Assembly (NCBI GenBank): GCA_005804885.1 | Contig: SYOX01000333.1 | Location: 37,601-101,600 of the forward strand | DNA from: Pseudomonadota bacterium | Lineage (GTDB): Bacteria; Myxococcota_A; Bradymonadia; Bradymonadales; GCA-2716585 | Direction of reading: 5' to 3' | DNA: 64,000 nucleotides | Part shown: positions 1 through 8,152 of the stretch, one piece after another | Layout: every line of letters starts with the position of its first letter | Position numbering within the stretch: position 1 is the stretch's first letter | Notes under the pieces: generated by a model | Databases searched by the model: none | The model's input: only the letters and a program-made list of their open reading frames with translations | Told to the model about the DNA's origin: nothing | Made by a program: the position numbers and the translations under genes

Positions 1-551
1 CCAGCATCGAAGCGGAGGCTGCCCTCTACTACCATTACCGTCTCAGCGTCCCCCTCGGCGATGACCACCGCCTCGGGGGCGACCTCGTACCAGCACTCTT
101 TCTGGGGGAGTTCGCCAGTGTCCTCCTGGACATCCTCGGTGGCGTTGGGGCCTGCGTCGGGAAGCTCGGGTCGTGCCTCCGGGACACAGAAACCAGCCTC
201 GCAGATCGACCCCGGCTCGCACTGGTCGTAGAACTCGGTCCCGGTGCCGGCCTCGTTGCAGATCAGGACGAGGGTGCGCCCGTCGCACAGGCGCTCCTTG
301 GGGGTGCAGATCCCCCCGACAGGCTCATCGACCTCATCAATGAGCCCGTCGCAGTCGTCGTCGATGCCGTTGGACACCTCCTGAGCGCCGGGGAAGACCC
401 CAGCGTTGCGGTCATCGCAGTCTCCCTCGTCGAAGGCCACGCCATCGAGGTCGCTGTCCTTGAAGTCGGCGAGGTTGTTGCAAGCAGCGCACGACAGCGA
501 CGCTGCGGCCAGCATGGCCAGCCAAGGACGTCTGTGCGAAGGGATCACCAT
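1..551 (-). CDS. MopE-like Cys-rich lipoprotein, 3' end beyond window
   Basis: The minus strand is open without a stop from the ATG at 551 to the left edge, giving 183 codons of a longer protein. It begins with a short basic region and a hydrophobic stretch ending in Cys (SLSCAAC, Cys21 or Cys24), so it is probably an exported lipoprotein. Residues 41-73 carry a calcium-site-like segment followed by NGIDDDCDGLIDE, the MopE-type Cys motif also found in other genes of this window. Further Cys pairs follow (ICTPKERLCDG, CEPGSICEAGFC). MopE domains are known from surface proteins, including a methanotroph copper-binding protein, but no function can be inferred here. It lies just downstream, on the same strand, of the PEGA gene with a 66-nt gap, so co-transcription is possible. 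Confidence 0.75.
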   Translation of the reverse strand, partial: MVIPSHRRPWLAMLAAASLSCAACNNLADFKDSDLDGVAFDEGDCDDRNAGVFPGAQEVSNGIDDDCDGLIDEVDEPVGGICTPKERLCDGRTLVLICNEAGTGTEFYDQCEPGSICEAGFCVPEARPELPDAGPNATEDVQEDTGELPQKECWYEVAPEAVVIAEGDAETVMVVEGSLRFDA

Positions 552-617
552 GGTCTGGTCCTCCTTGTGAGGGTTGAACGAAATAATCGAGATAATCGTG
601 AACACTGCTGCCATCGC

Positions 618-2465
618 TCAGAAACGCCGCCCCAGGCCCAGGTGGAAGGTCCAGACATCCCCCTCGACGACATCTCTCCAGGCGGTCGGCTCAATCATCG
701 CCGTGCTACTCAGATCGAAGCGGGCCGGGAGTTTGAACGAGAGTCTGACCCCCGCCAGCCCCGAAAGGGCGTTGAGCGGTGCCAGGACCCCTACCCCCAG
801 CAGAGCACCGAAACGCAGATGTCCCCCCTCCAAGCCCCAGCTGCCCTGGAGACGCAACCTGGACACCAGGTCATCGACCACTGAGTCGGTCAGCCTGTAG
901 AAGCGGTCCCCCCCATAGAGTCCCAGCCCCAGCCCCACCGACACCACCTGCCCCACCCCCTCCTGGTCCCAGGGCAGCACCAGGGCCTCGACCTCGAAGG
1001 CCCCTCCCAGGTGATCGGCGTTGATGGCGTGGTGGATCCCGGCCTCGAAACGCAGGATCACCCCCTCTTCTTCGAACCGTTCCAAATGGGCCATGGCCAC
1101 GGCGCGACCGCGTGGCGGAGTCAGTGCCTCGAACCCTCCCAGTCCCAGGTGTCTGGCCGAGAAGTCCACGACCAGCGTGCTGGGCGTCGTGATGTAGCGG
1201 ATGAACTCGCCATACTCGGAGCCGGGCACCACCCTCAGCACATGCAGACCATGATGGAACCCGTCGACGGCGTGAAGCCCAGGGGCCTCCAGCACCACCT
1301 GGCGCTTCCCATCGATCTCCACCGTCATGTTGGGAAGATCAGTTCGCACGAGGATCGTAGCCGGGGCCGACTGCAGCTTGATGTGCTCCTCCAACACCTC
1401 CCCAGGCGCGATCTGCACATCGACGACCCGGCTGCTGTAGCCCTGGCGCGTGATCTGCAACCGCGCCAACGACCGCCCGTCGTGCGGCACGAACACCTTC
1501 TCGAAGGGCGTCACACCCACCAGGCGCTCATTGCACCGCACCTCGGCCCCGGTCGGCTCTGAGGTCATCGAGAGCGTGATGCCTAGCGGCACCAAGTGCG
1601 GCGTCCAGACATCCGGCGGGGCTCCATCCCCCAACTCGAACGTCCGCACCTCGGTCTTGTAGCCCTGCATCGAGAGCAACACCTCATGGCGCCCGTGCCC
1701 CAGGCTCTGGCGCAACGGCGTCGTCCCCACCAACTCCCCATCGACCCTGACCTCCGCTCCGGGGGGGTAGGAGTGGAGCAGCACATCCCCTGCGAGCGCC
1801 CTCTGGGCGCTGTCGTAGGTCCACTGGAACACGGGGATCGGATCGTCGATGCGCAGCAACAACCGCTCCACCACATCCGAGACGTGCTCGCGCAGCGACT
1901 GGGGCGTCTTGATCGAGGGAATCTCCTTGCCTTCCAGCAGTGAGGCCCCCGAAGCCAACTGCGGCCCATATATTTCGACTTGGAGCCAGAACCCCCTGAC
2001 GTGGCCCAGGTGCACCAGCCGAGGGCAGACGATGAAGTCCACCCCCAACCTCCCATCGAATCTCGTCCCTGCGTTTCGGTTAACACATAAGTCAATTATT
2101 CCTCGATAGAATCGCTCGTCTGGCGTGGCCTGGTTCGAAGGCTCGTCCTGCTGGTCCAGCCTCACCACCCGCTCCCTGAAGGTCGGCCCATCCAGCGCAT
2201 CGAACCGAAAGGAAGGCCGCGTCGGAACGAACGCATTCACTGCCTCGATGATGGCCTTGCCCAACTCCTCCTGGATCTCCCGCTCGGTGGTGGGCGAGCG
2301 TATCTGGCTGGCCTCGATGGATTCCACCGGAACCACCGCCACCGACACCCCTTGGACATCCTGTGCCATGGTCTCCGCGCCAACCAGCCACACCAAGGCC
2401 AGGGCCAGCAAACCCAATGGCCCCCCCGCCCTGCTGCATCTCCCTCTCTCCCACCACCGTCCCAT
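618..2465 (-). CDS. PEGA-domain protein with C-terminal beta-barrel-like region
   Basis: A 615-aa protein with an N-terminal signal sequence (hydrophobic core about residues 16-30, ending AETMAQ). Residues 36-210 form a domain resembling the N-terminal part of myxobacterial PEGA proteins. Two clear PEGA repeats follow at about 229-278 (SYPPGAEVRVDGELVG) and 297-350 (SEPTGAEVRCNERLVG), with a weaker third at 370-420. PEGA is a small beta domain of surface-layer and envelope proteins. The last 150 residues alternate hydrophobic and polar residues and end in an aromatic residue (LGLGRRF), as in outer-membrane beta-barrels. This suggests an envelope-anchored protein, possibly a pore with a periplasmic PEGA stalk. 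It is transcribed away from the TIGR02147 gene across a shared 293-bp AT-rich spacer. Confidence 0.8.
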   Translation of the reverse strand: MGRWWERGRCSRAGGPLGLLALALVWLVGAETMAQDVQGVSVAVVPVESIEASQIRSPTTEREIQEELGKAIIEAVNAFVPTRPSFRFDALDGPTFRERVVRLDQQDEPSNQATPDERFYRGIIDLCVNRNAGTRFDGRLGVDFIVCPRLVHLGHVRGFWLQVEIYGPQLASGASLLEGKEIPSIKTPQSLREHVSDVVERLLLRIDDPIPVFQWTYDSAQRALAGDVLLHSYPPGAEVRVDGELVGTTPLRQSLGHGRHEVLLSMQGYKTEVRTFELGDGAPPDVWTPHLVPLGITLSMTSEPTGAEVRCNERLVGVTPFEKVFVPHDGRSLARLQITRQGYSSRVVDVQIAPGEVLEEHIKLQSAPATILVRTDLPNMTVEIDGKRQVVLEAPGLHAVDGFHHGLHVLRVVPGSEYGEFIRYITTPSTLVVDFSARHLGLGGFEALTPPRGRAVAMAHLERFEEEGVILRFEAGIHHAINADHLGGAFEVEALVLPWDQEGVGQVVSVGLGLGLYGGDRFYRLTDSVVDDLVSRLRLQGSWGLEGGHLRFGALLGVGVLAPLNALSGLAGVRLSFKLPARFDLSSTAMIEPTAWRDVVEGDVWTFHLGLGRRF

Positions 2466-2651
2466 GGCGCAAAGCCCCTTTGTTTAGGGTTTCGTTATGT
2501 GATTGAATTCATGGAAGAATTTTTCATGATTAGTAAATAATAGACTTATTGTCGTACCATCTTTCATCTTCTGAGCAGGCTTCCAAGTCCTTCAGCAAGG
2601 GGACAGTGGCATGAGGGAGCGTTCACGGTCAACACGGTTTTGAAATCATCA

Positions 2652-2732
2652 TTTACACGGTCTTGTAAACGGGTTATCCATCCGTAGATGACCGTTGATA
2701 CGGCGTTGATGTGGCATGAGTTATCGTTTACA
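2652..2732. promoter_or_regulatory. Candidate operator: repeated GTTTACA half-sites
   Basis: The 2466-2758 spacer is clearly more AT-rich than the flanking genes and separates divergent genes, so it should hold promoters for both. It contains an inverted repeat TTTACA-N6-TGTAAA (2652-2669) and a third half-site GTTTACA (2726-2732), 27 bp before the TIGR02147 start codon. Such symmetric sites suggest binding of a dimeric regulator, perhaps the TIGR02147 protein itself; that is inference. Confidence 0.4.
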
Positions 2733-2758
2733 GTTTCAGGTGTAGTGAAGGGGTGGGG

Positions 2759-3652
2759 ATGAACACTAGATCAGGCCCAGACATCTTCGGCTTTACGGAT
2801 TACAGGGGCTTCTTGCTGGCGGTCTATGAGGCGCGCAAGGAGGCGGACCCGTCCTTCTCGTACGCTCGGTTCGCCACGAGGGCCGGCTACAAGACGCCTG
2901 CGGCCATGCACATGATCTGCACTGGGCGGGACGACAGGCACATCTCGGAGGCCGCGGCGCGGCGGCTGGCCGACTGGATGGAGCTGGGCGAGGAGGAGCG
3001 GCGCCACTTCAACGCCATGATCGGGCTGGCCAGGGCAAAGACCGACGGACAAAAACAGAAGATCATTGACAGGATGCAGGCATTTCGTAGATTCAGGGAC
3101 GCCGTCAAGGTCCAGGATTTACGGTTGTTGTATTTTTCACGGTGGTTCTATACCGTGATCCGCGAGATGGCCATGCATCCTGATTTTGTCAATGATTCCA
3201 AATGGATATCAAGGCACATCCGCTTCCGGGTGGATGTGGGTCAGGTTGAGGGTGCCGTGGAGCGGCTCGTCGAGCTTGGGGTGCTCAAGCGAGAGTCGGG
3301 GCGGCTGGTTGACGCGATGACCAGCGGGTTGCTGGCGGTGGGGCACAAGGCTTCGGGCGTGGCTGAGGCGTCCAAGCTGGTCTACAGGGGCTGGTACAAG
3401 GAGATGCTCCATCGGGCCGCCGAGGCGCTGGACATCGTGCCGGTGGAGGAGCGCCACAGCAACAGCCTGACGATCCGGATGTCGGCCGAGCAGTTTGAGG
3501 CGGTCAAGCCCCTGATCAACGGGCTGATCGAGGAAGTCAACGACATCATTGCCAGCGATTATGACAAGGGCAAGCCGAACAATGGCGAGGTGTACAGGCT
3601 CGACGTGTTGCTCTTCCCCTTGACGAAGATCCACGATAAGGAAGGCGCATGA
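2759..3652 (+). CDS. TIGR02147 family protein (putative regulator)
   Basis: A 297-aa soluble protein matching the TIGR02147 family in layout. The N-terminus (DIFGFTDYRGFLLAVYEARK) is followed by a helical HTH-like segment (residues 30-75, FSYARFATRAGYKTPAAMHM), a central W-rich helical part (YFSRWFYTVIREM), and a C-terminal part rich in the family's YRLDVLLFPLTK pattern. The family is largely uncharacterised and often sits beside secreted proteins; a transcriptional role is generally assumed from the HTH-like N-terminus. ATG 2759 is preferred because GAAGGG ends 5 nt upstream; GTG 2753 would overlap that ribosome-binding site. Its stop overlaps the next gene's start (ATGA), so it is translationally coupled to a beta-helix lipoprotein. 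Confidence 0.88.
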   Translation: MNTRSGPDIFGFTDYRGFLLAVYEARKEADPSFSYARFATRAGYKTPAAMHMICTGRDDRHISEAAARRLADWMELGEEERRHFNAMIGLARAKTDGQKQKIIDRMQAFRRFRDAVKVQDLRLLYFSRWFYTVIREMAMHPDFVNDSKWISRHIRFRVDVGQVEGAVERLVELGVLKRESGRLVDAMTSGLLAVGHKASGVAEASKLVYRGWYKEMLHRAAEALDIVPVEERHSNSLTIRMSAEQFEAVKPLINGLIEEVNDIIASDYDKGKPNNGEVYRLDVLLFPLTKIHDKEGA

Positions 3653-5298
3653 GCTTGATGAGGTTGGTCCTGGCCGTCGCGGCGTGCGCGGCGTCGTGTG
3701 CAGCGTGTGGCCAGCGCGGCGAAGATGAAGGGCCAGGGGGGACGCAGGGCGGGCCGCCGCCGCTGCACTGCCTGTGGGTCTATGGGGCGATCGACCCGAG
3801 CCCGCCGTGCGCGTCGTCGGATCGGGTCGAGGCGTCGGACTCGGAGGCGCTGGTCAGGGCGCTGGCGGCGGCGTGTGCGGGCGACGAGGTCGTCTTGACC
3901 GGGGAGCGCTACGAGGGGACCTTCGTGCTGCGCGCCGGGGTGACGCTCCGGGGGCAGGGGGCGACGCTGGTCGGGGAGCTGACCCGACGCCCGGCGCTGG
4001 CGACGATCTGTCTGGAGGGCGGTGTTGGCGGAGAGGAGCCCGTCGCGCCGACGGTGATCGAGGGCGTGACGGTGGTCAACGAGGGCGTGGGGGTGCTGGC
4101 CGCGGGCGGTCGCGTGGTGATGCGCGACGTCCAGGTCGAGGTCTCAAGGGGGGTGGGCGTCGTCGTTGACGGGGTCGAGAGCATGGAGATGGGCTCGGTC
4201 GTGATCCGCGGGCCCGTGAACCGGGAGAACCTCTTGGTGCTGGGTTCGACGCTCGATCCGCAGGAGACGGCCATCGCGGGCCTGTTGATGGCGCGCAGCG
4301 GGGCATCGCTGGGATCGGTCGAGGTCGAGGGCTTCGCGGGCTTCGGGGCGGTGTTCTTCGACAGCGCCGTGGACTGGCAGGGCGGGCAGGTGCGCGGAGT
4401 CGTGGGCACCTCGGTGCTGGTCGAGGGCAGCCAGGTCTCGCTGGGATCTGTGCAGATCTCGGAGGGCCTCAGAGGTGTTCAGGCCAACTTCTCCATTGTC
4501 TCCAGCGGGTTGCTTATCTCATCGGGCGCGCTGGTGCGCAGCGAGGATCTCTCGATCGAAGGCATGGACGGACTTGGGATCTTGCAGGACGGCGCCGTCA
4601 GCGCGCACGCGGGCTTGAGGATCAGCGGGACGACGGACCCTGGCGTGTGGGTTCAGAACGTGCTCACGGGTCCAGGCGGGGTCGAGATCCCAGGCCAGGT
4701 CGACGCCGCGACGCCCGCCCTGAGCCTCGCCGGGGCGACGATCACAGGTTCGCGCGGCGCGGGCCTCCTGGTGCAGAACGCCACGGGGGTCGCGCTGGTC
4801 GACGCGGTGATCGAGGGCACGCAGTTGAGGCTCCAGCCGAGCCAGACCTTCGACTTCATCGACGTCGGCGATGGCATCCAGCTCTCGGGCGTGTCCAGGG
4901 CCGTGGCCTTGAGGCGAGTGGCGCTCAGGGACAACGGCCGGGTGGGGCTGGTGGTGGACGGCTCGCCTGGAGACGAGGGGTCGGAGGCCCTGTTCGACTT
5001 TGAGGCCGTGACCATCAGCGGCGATCCAGAGAGCTCCTTCGGCCTGATCGCCCAGAACCTCGAGGCCTTCGATGCCGAGGGGATCTCGGTGGAGCCGGCG
5101 TTGTTGGCCGAGCGCGACGCGCAGGCGGCGCTCGACGGGGTGACGCTGGATCTGACGAGGCGGTTTTCGTCCTTCGCGGGGGTTGGTGCGGTGGCCGAGG
5201 GCGGCCTGGTCGGGAGCGCGGGGATCGTGGTCCAGGGCGGGCAGCTCAACACCGGGGTCGTCGTCGACGGCGAGGGGCAACTGGAGGTCGAGCGGTGA
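3649..5298 (+). CDS. Right-handed beta-helix lipoprotein
   Basis: A 549-aa protein starting with a lipoprotein signal peptide (candidate lipobox VAAC13 or CAAC20), then a short Gly/Pro linker. From about residue 60 there are dozens of short repeated strands (VRGVVGTSVLVEGSQVSLGS type) typical of parallel beta-helix folds. The early 'DSEALVRALAAACAGDEVVL' and 'GVTLRGQGATLVGE' segments are the usual start of such helices, as in pectate-lyase-like and surface-adhesin proteins. No catalytic lyase motif is visible, so a structural, adhesive or binding role on the cell surface is more likely than an enzyme. It overlaps the TIGR02147 stop by 4 nt and is followed 70 nt later by a second beta-helix gene of the same design, suggesting a three-gene unit. 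Confidence 0.82.
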   Translation: MSLMRLVLAVAACAASCAACGQRGEDEGPGGTQGGPPPLHCLWVYGAIDPSPPCASSDRVEASDSEALVRALAAACAGDEVVLTGERYEGTFVLRAGVTLRGQGATLVGELTRRPALATICLEGGVGGEEPVAPTVIEGVTVVNEGVGVLAAGGRVVMRDVQVEVSRGVGVVVDGVESMEMGSVVIRGPVNRENLLVLGSTLDPQETAIAGLLMARSGASLGSVEVEGFAGFGAVFFDSAVDWQGGQVRGVVGTSVLVEGSQVSLGSVQISEGLRGVQANFSIVSSGLLISSGALVRSEDLSIEGMDGLGILQDGAVSAHAGLRISGTTDPGVWVQNVLTGPGGVEIPGQVDAATPALSLAGATITGSRGAGLLVQNATGVALVDAVIEGTQLRLQPSQTFDFIDVGDGIQLSGVSRAVALRRVALRDNGRVGLVVDGSPGDEGSEALFDFEAVTISGDPESSFGLIAQNLEAFDAEGISVEPALLAERDAQAALDGVTLDLTRRFSSFAGVGAVAEGGLVGSAGIVVQGGQLNTGVVVDGEGQLEVER

Positions 5299-5368
5299 GG
5301 CGTCCGGCCCTGCTCTGCCGCCCCATCACCGGGGCGCGTCAGCGAGGTCGGGCCTTTGAGGAGGGGAG

Positions 5369-7942
5369 ATGTCAGGAGCGCGCACGGCTGGTCGAGCGCC
5401 GAGGATGCGGTCGAGCTTATGGGTTCTGGGGCTCATGGTGGGGTGCGGCGAGGCGCCAGAGCCGCGAGCCCCGGCGTCGGAGTTCGGCGCGGACGGCTTC
5501 GTAGGTGGGGTCGATCCTGAGCCCGAGGCGGCAGACGGCTGCCCGCTCTTGTCCGAGGAGGATGGGTTCATCGCGGTGGAGGCGCCCAGGCCCGCGACGG
5601 CCGCCGAGTGCCCGAGCGGCCGTTGGCTCGATGGGCTGGTGTGCGCCCCCCAACGGCTCCGCTTCGAGGCATGGGCGTGCGCGCCGGGGTGGGATTCTGT
5701 CGCCTATCCAGTTGAAGTTGCTGAGGATTTGATTGAGGAGCCGAGGCACCTTGAGGCCTGCCGCGCGCCGGCCTTGCCGCAGTGTGAGCCGGGCACTCTG
5801 GCGCTGCCCGGCCGAGGCCAGTGTGTCCAGCAGGGGCCGCGCTGCCCTGAGGGAGAGGGCTGGCACGACGAGGCGGCGATCCGGGCGCTGGCGCCTGGCT
5901 TTGAGGGCCGGGTGCTCTATGCGGCGGCCAGCGCGGCACCGGGCGGTGAGGGGTCGAGGCGGTCGCCGTGGGCGCTGGCCGAGGCCGTGTCGGTGGCCGA
6001 GGCCGGGGACATCGTGGCGGTGGGCGTCGGCAGCCACGACGCGCTCATCTGGCTGGACAAGCCCGTGGCCCTCGTCGGCGCATGCGTGGCGGGGACCACG
6101 CTGAGGGCGGAGGCGCCGCAGGGCGAGGACGCCATCGTCAACATCCAGGGTGAGGCCGGGGTCCGGCTGACCGCCTTGACGCTTCAGGGTCCGCTGAGCG
6201 GCCTTCGGGTTCATTCCCCCGTGCAGCCAGTCTCCATCGTGGACGTCAGCGTTCGCGAGGTGTCCACAGTGGGGATACGGATCAACGGCGCGGGGGAGCT
6301 CGTGTCGATGGAGCGCGTCGACATCCAGCGTGTCGAGCCGGGTGGTGGGGCCGGCCACGGGCTGCTCGTGAGAGAAGGCGCGCTGGTCCAGGCGAGAGAC
6401 TGTCTCGTGGTCGGGACGGCGGGCGTGGGTGTTCTTGTGACGGGCCAGGGGTCGACGCTGGACTTGAGCGACAGCCTCGTCCGCACCGCCGCCGATTCAG
6501 GGCTCGTCGCACAATCCGGCGCCCGAGCGGCTGTGGCGCGTGTCCTCGTCGAGGACACCCTGGACATGGCCGTGTTCGTGTTCGGTGGTGGGTCGATTCT
6601 GGAGGCCGAGGATCTGGAAATCTCGGGCACCAGGCCCTCGAACGCCGACTCCTTCATGGGTTACGGGCTCATCGTCCAGGAGGGACACGCGCGGCTCAAG
6701 CGCGCCACGCTGCGCCACAACACCAACGGGATCTACGTTCAGGCTGCGGGCTCGGTGGTGGAGCTTGAGGACGTCTGGATTCTGGATACCGAGCGGCCCC
6801 TGCAGCCGCACTGGAAGCTCGGGTGGGGGATCAACGCCAACTCCTGGGCCAGCGTCCAACTCAAGCGCGTCGCGGTGAACAACAGTCAGTTCGTGGGGAT
6901 CCATGCGGCGGGCCTGAGCTCCTTTGACGCCGAGGACGTCCTCATCACCGAGACTGGAGGTCGAGGCCTTGAGTTCTCCTCGTCGTCCTCCCCCAACGTC
7001 AACCTGGACTCGCGCGGCCAAGTGCGCCGAGCGGTCATCTCTGGCGCTTTGGAGGTCGGCGTGATCGTGCTTGAGGAGGGCAGCGCGCTCGACATGCAGG
7101 ACGTCGTGATCGAGCGTACCGACCGCCGGAGGGTTCGTGAGGAGCGGGGCGCGGCGGGGATCGTGGTGGAGAGCGACGCGCAGCTCCAGGCGCGTCGGAT
7201 CTTGTTGAGGGACTTGAAGGACATTGGCGTCCGCGTCAACGCTGGCGGCGTCATGGAGGCTGAAGATCTGGCGTTGATCGGGGTGACGGGCCGACCCGCG
7301 CCTGAGTTCTTCAACTCGGGTGTGTTGGTGTTTGAGGTCGGCACGCTGTCCATATCACGGGGCCTTTTGAAAGACGCCGACACGTTCGGCGTGGTCGCGG
7401 CGGGCCCTGGAACGAGGCTCGACCTTCGGGACTTTCGCGTTCGAGACACTCACCCAGAATCCGGCGTGGGCGCCCTCGGTCGAGGGCTTCAAGCCCAGGA
7501 GCTCGCCCTGGTGAAGCTGGAGCGGGTGGAGGTCGTTGATAACTATGACACGGGGGTCTTTTCTTCGTTCGGGGCCATCCTGGAGGCCAGGGACCTCTTG
7601 GTTCATGGAACCATGAAGGCCAGGTGCCACACCGAACCCGAGGGGTGCGTCGGGAATGCGCCGCTCGGAGTCGGGCTCGCGGTCCTTGACGAGGGTCGCG
7701 CCCAGCTCGAGCGGTTCTTGCTGACCAACAACGCAGAGGTGGGTTTGTTCATCGCGGTCAATGGGGATGTTTCGGCGTCATGTGGAGCGATCATGGGTCA
7801 CGAAATCGGGGTGGTCCTTCAGGACGCCGAAGTGAACATCGAGGAGGCCCTGCAGCACACCTTCATCCTCGACAATGGCCAGAGCGTCTCCTTCGAAGAT
7901 CAACCCCTCCCCGACTCCCGCGTTCTTCTTCCATCTCCCTGA
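5369..7942 (+). CDS. Large beta-helix lipoprotein
   Basis: An 857-aa protein with lipobox LMVGC at Cys26, a Cys-rich N-terminal segment (about residues 60-165, with spaced Cys such as CAPGWDSVAYPVEV and CEPGTLALPGRGQC), and then a long parallel beta-helix (about 180-830). The helix begins with 'RRSPWALAEAVSVAEAGDIV' and continues with Gly/Val-rich turns. The ATG at 5369 follows the strong ribosome-binding site GAGGAGGGGAG; an internal ATG at 5405 would also leave an intact signal peptide. It resembles its upstream neighbour in architecture but is longer and has the added Cys module, consistent with duplication and divergence. No active-site motif was recognised. Probable outer-surface display protein. 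Confidence 0.82.
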   Translation: MSGARTAGRAPRMRSSLWVLGLMVGCGEAPEPRAPASEFGADGFVGGVDPEPEAADGCPLLSEEDGFIAVEAPRPATAAECPSGRWLDGLVCAPQRLRFEAWACAPGWDSVAYPVEVAEDLIEEPRHLEACRAPALPQCEPGTLALPGRGQCVQQGPRCPEGEGWHDEAAIRALAPGFEGRVLYAAASAAPGGEGSRRSPWALAEAVSVAEAGDIVAVGVGSHDALIWLDKPVALVGACVAGTTLRAEAPQGEDAIVNIQGEAGVRLTALTLQGPLSGLRVHSPVQPVSIVDVSVREVSTVGIRINGAGELVSMERVDIQRVEPGGGAGHGLLVREGALVQARDCLVVGTAGVGVLVTGQGSTLDLSDSLVRTAADSGLVAQSGARAAVARVLVEDTLDMAVFVFGGGSILEAEDLEISGTRPSNADSFMGYGLIVQEGHARLKRATLRHNTNGIYVQAAGSVVELEDVWILDTERPLQPHWKLGWGINANSWASVQLKRVAVNNSQFVGIHAAGLSSFDAEDVLITETGGRGLEFSSSSSPNVNLDSRGQVRRAVISGALEVGVIVLEEGSALDMQDVVIERTDRRRVREERGAAGIVVESDAQLQARRILLRDLKDIGVRVNAGGVMEAEDLALIGVTGRPAPEFFNSGVLVFEVGTLSISRGLLKDADTFGVVAAGPGTRLDLRDFRVRDTHPESGVGALGRGLQAQELALVKLERVEVVDNYDTGVFSSFGAILEARDLLVHGTMKARCHTEPEGCVGNAPLGVGLAVLDEGRAQLERFLLTNNAEVGLFIAVNGDVSASCGAIMGHEIGVVLQDAEVNIEEALQHTFILDNGQSVSFEDQPLPDSRVLLPSP

Positions 7943-8152
7943 TCGCCCCTTCCTGTCTTCCCTATCCCGCTCATCATGCTGACTGGAGCGCCTTGGTGGG
8001 GGTTCATCTGGCCCTCGCTGATCTCCCCTCCAGAAAATTTGCCCGCCCTCCAGTTTTCGACGCAACACCTCCGCTCCCTCGCCCGAGAACCCTCCCGACA
8101 GCGCCGCTTCAGGCGCCTTGTGCCACGCGACACACAAGACGGGAGAGGAACC

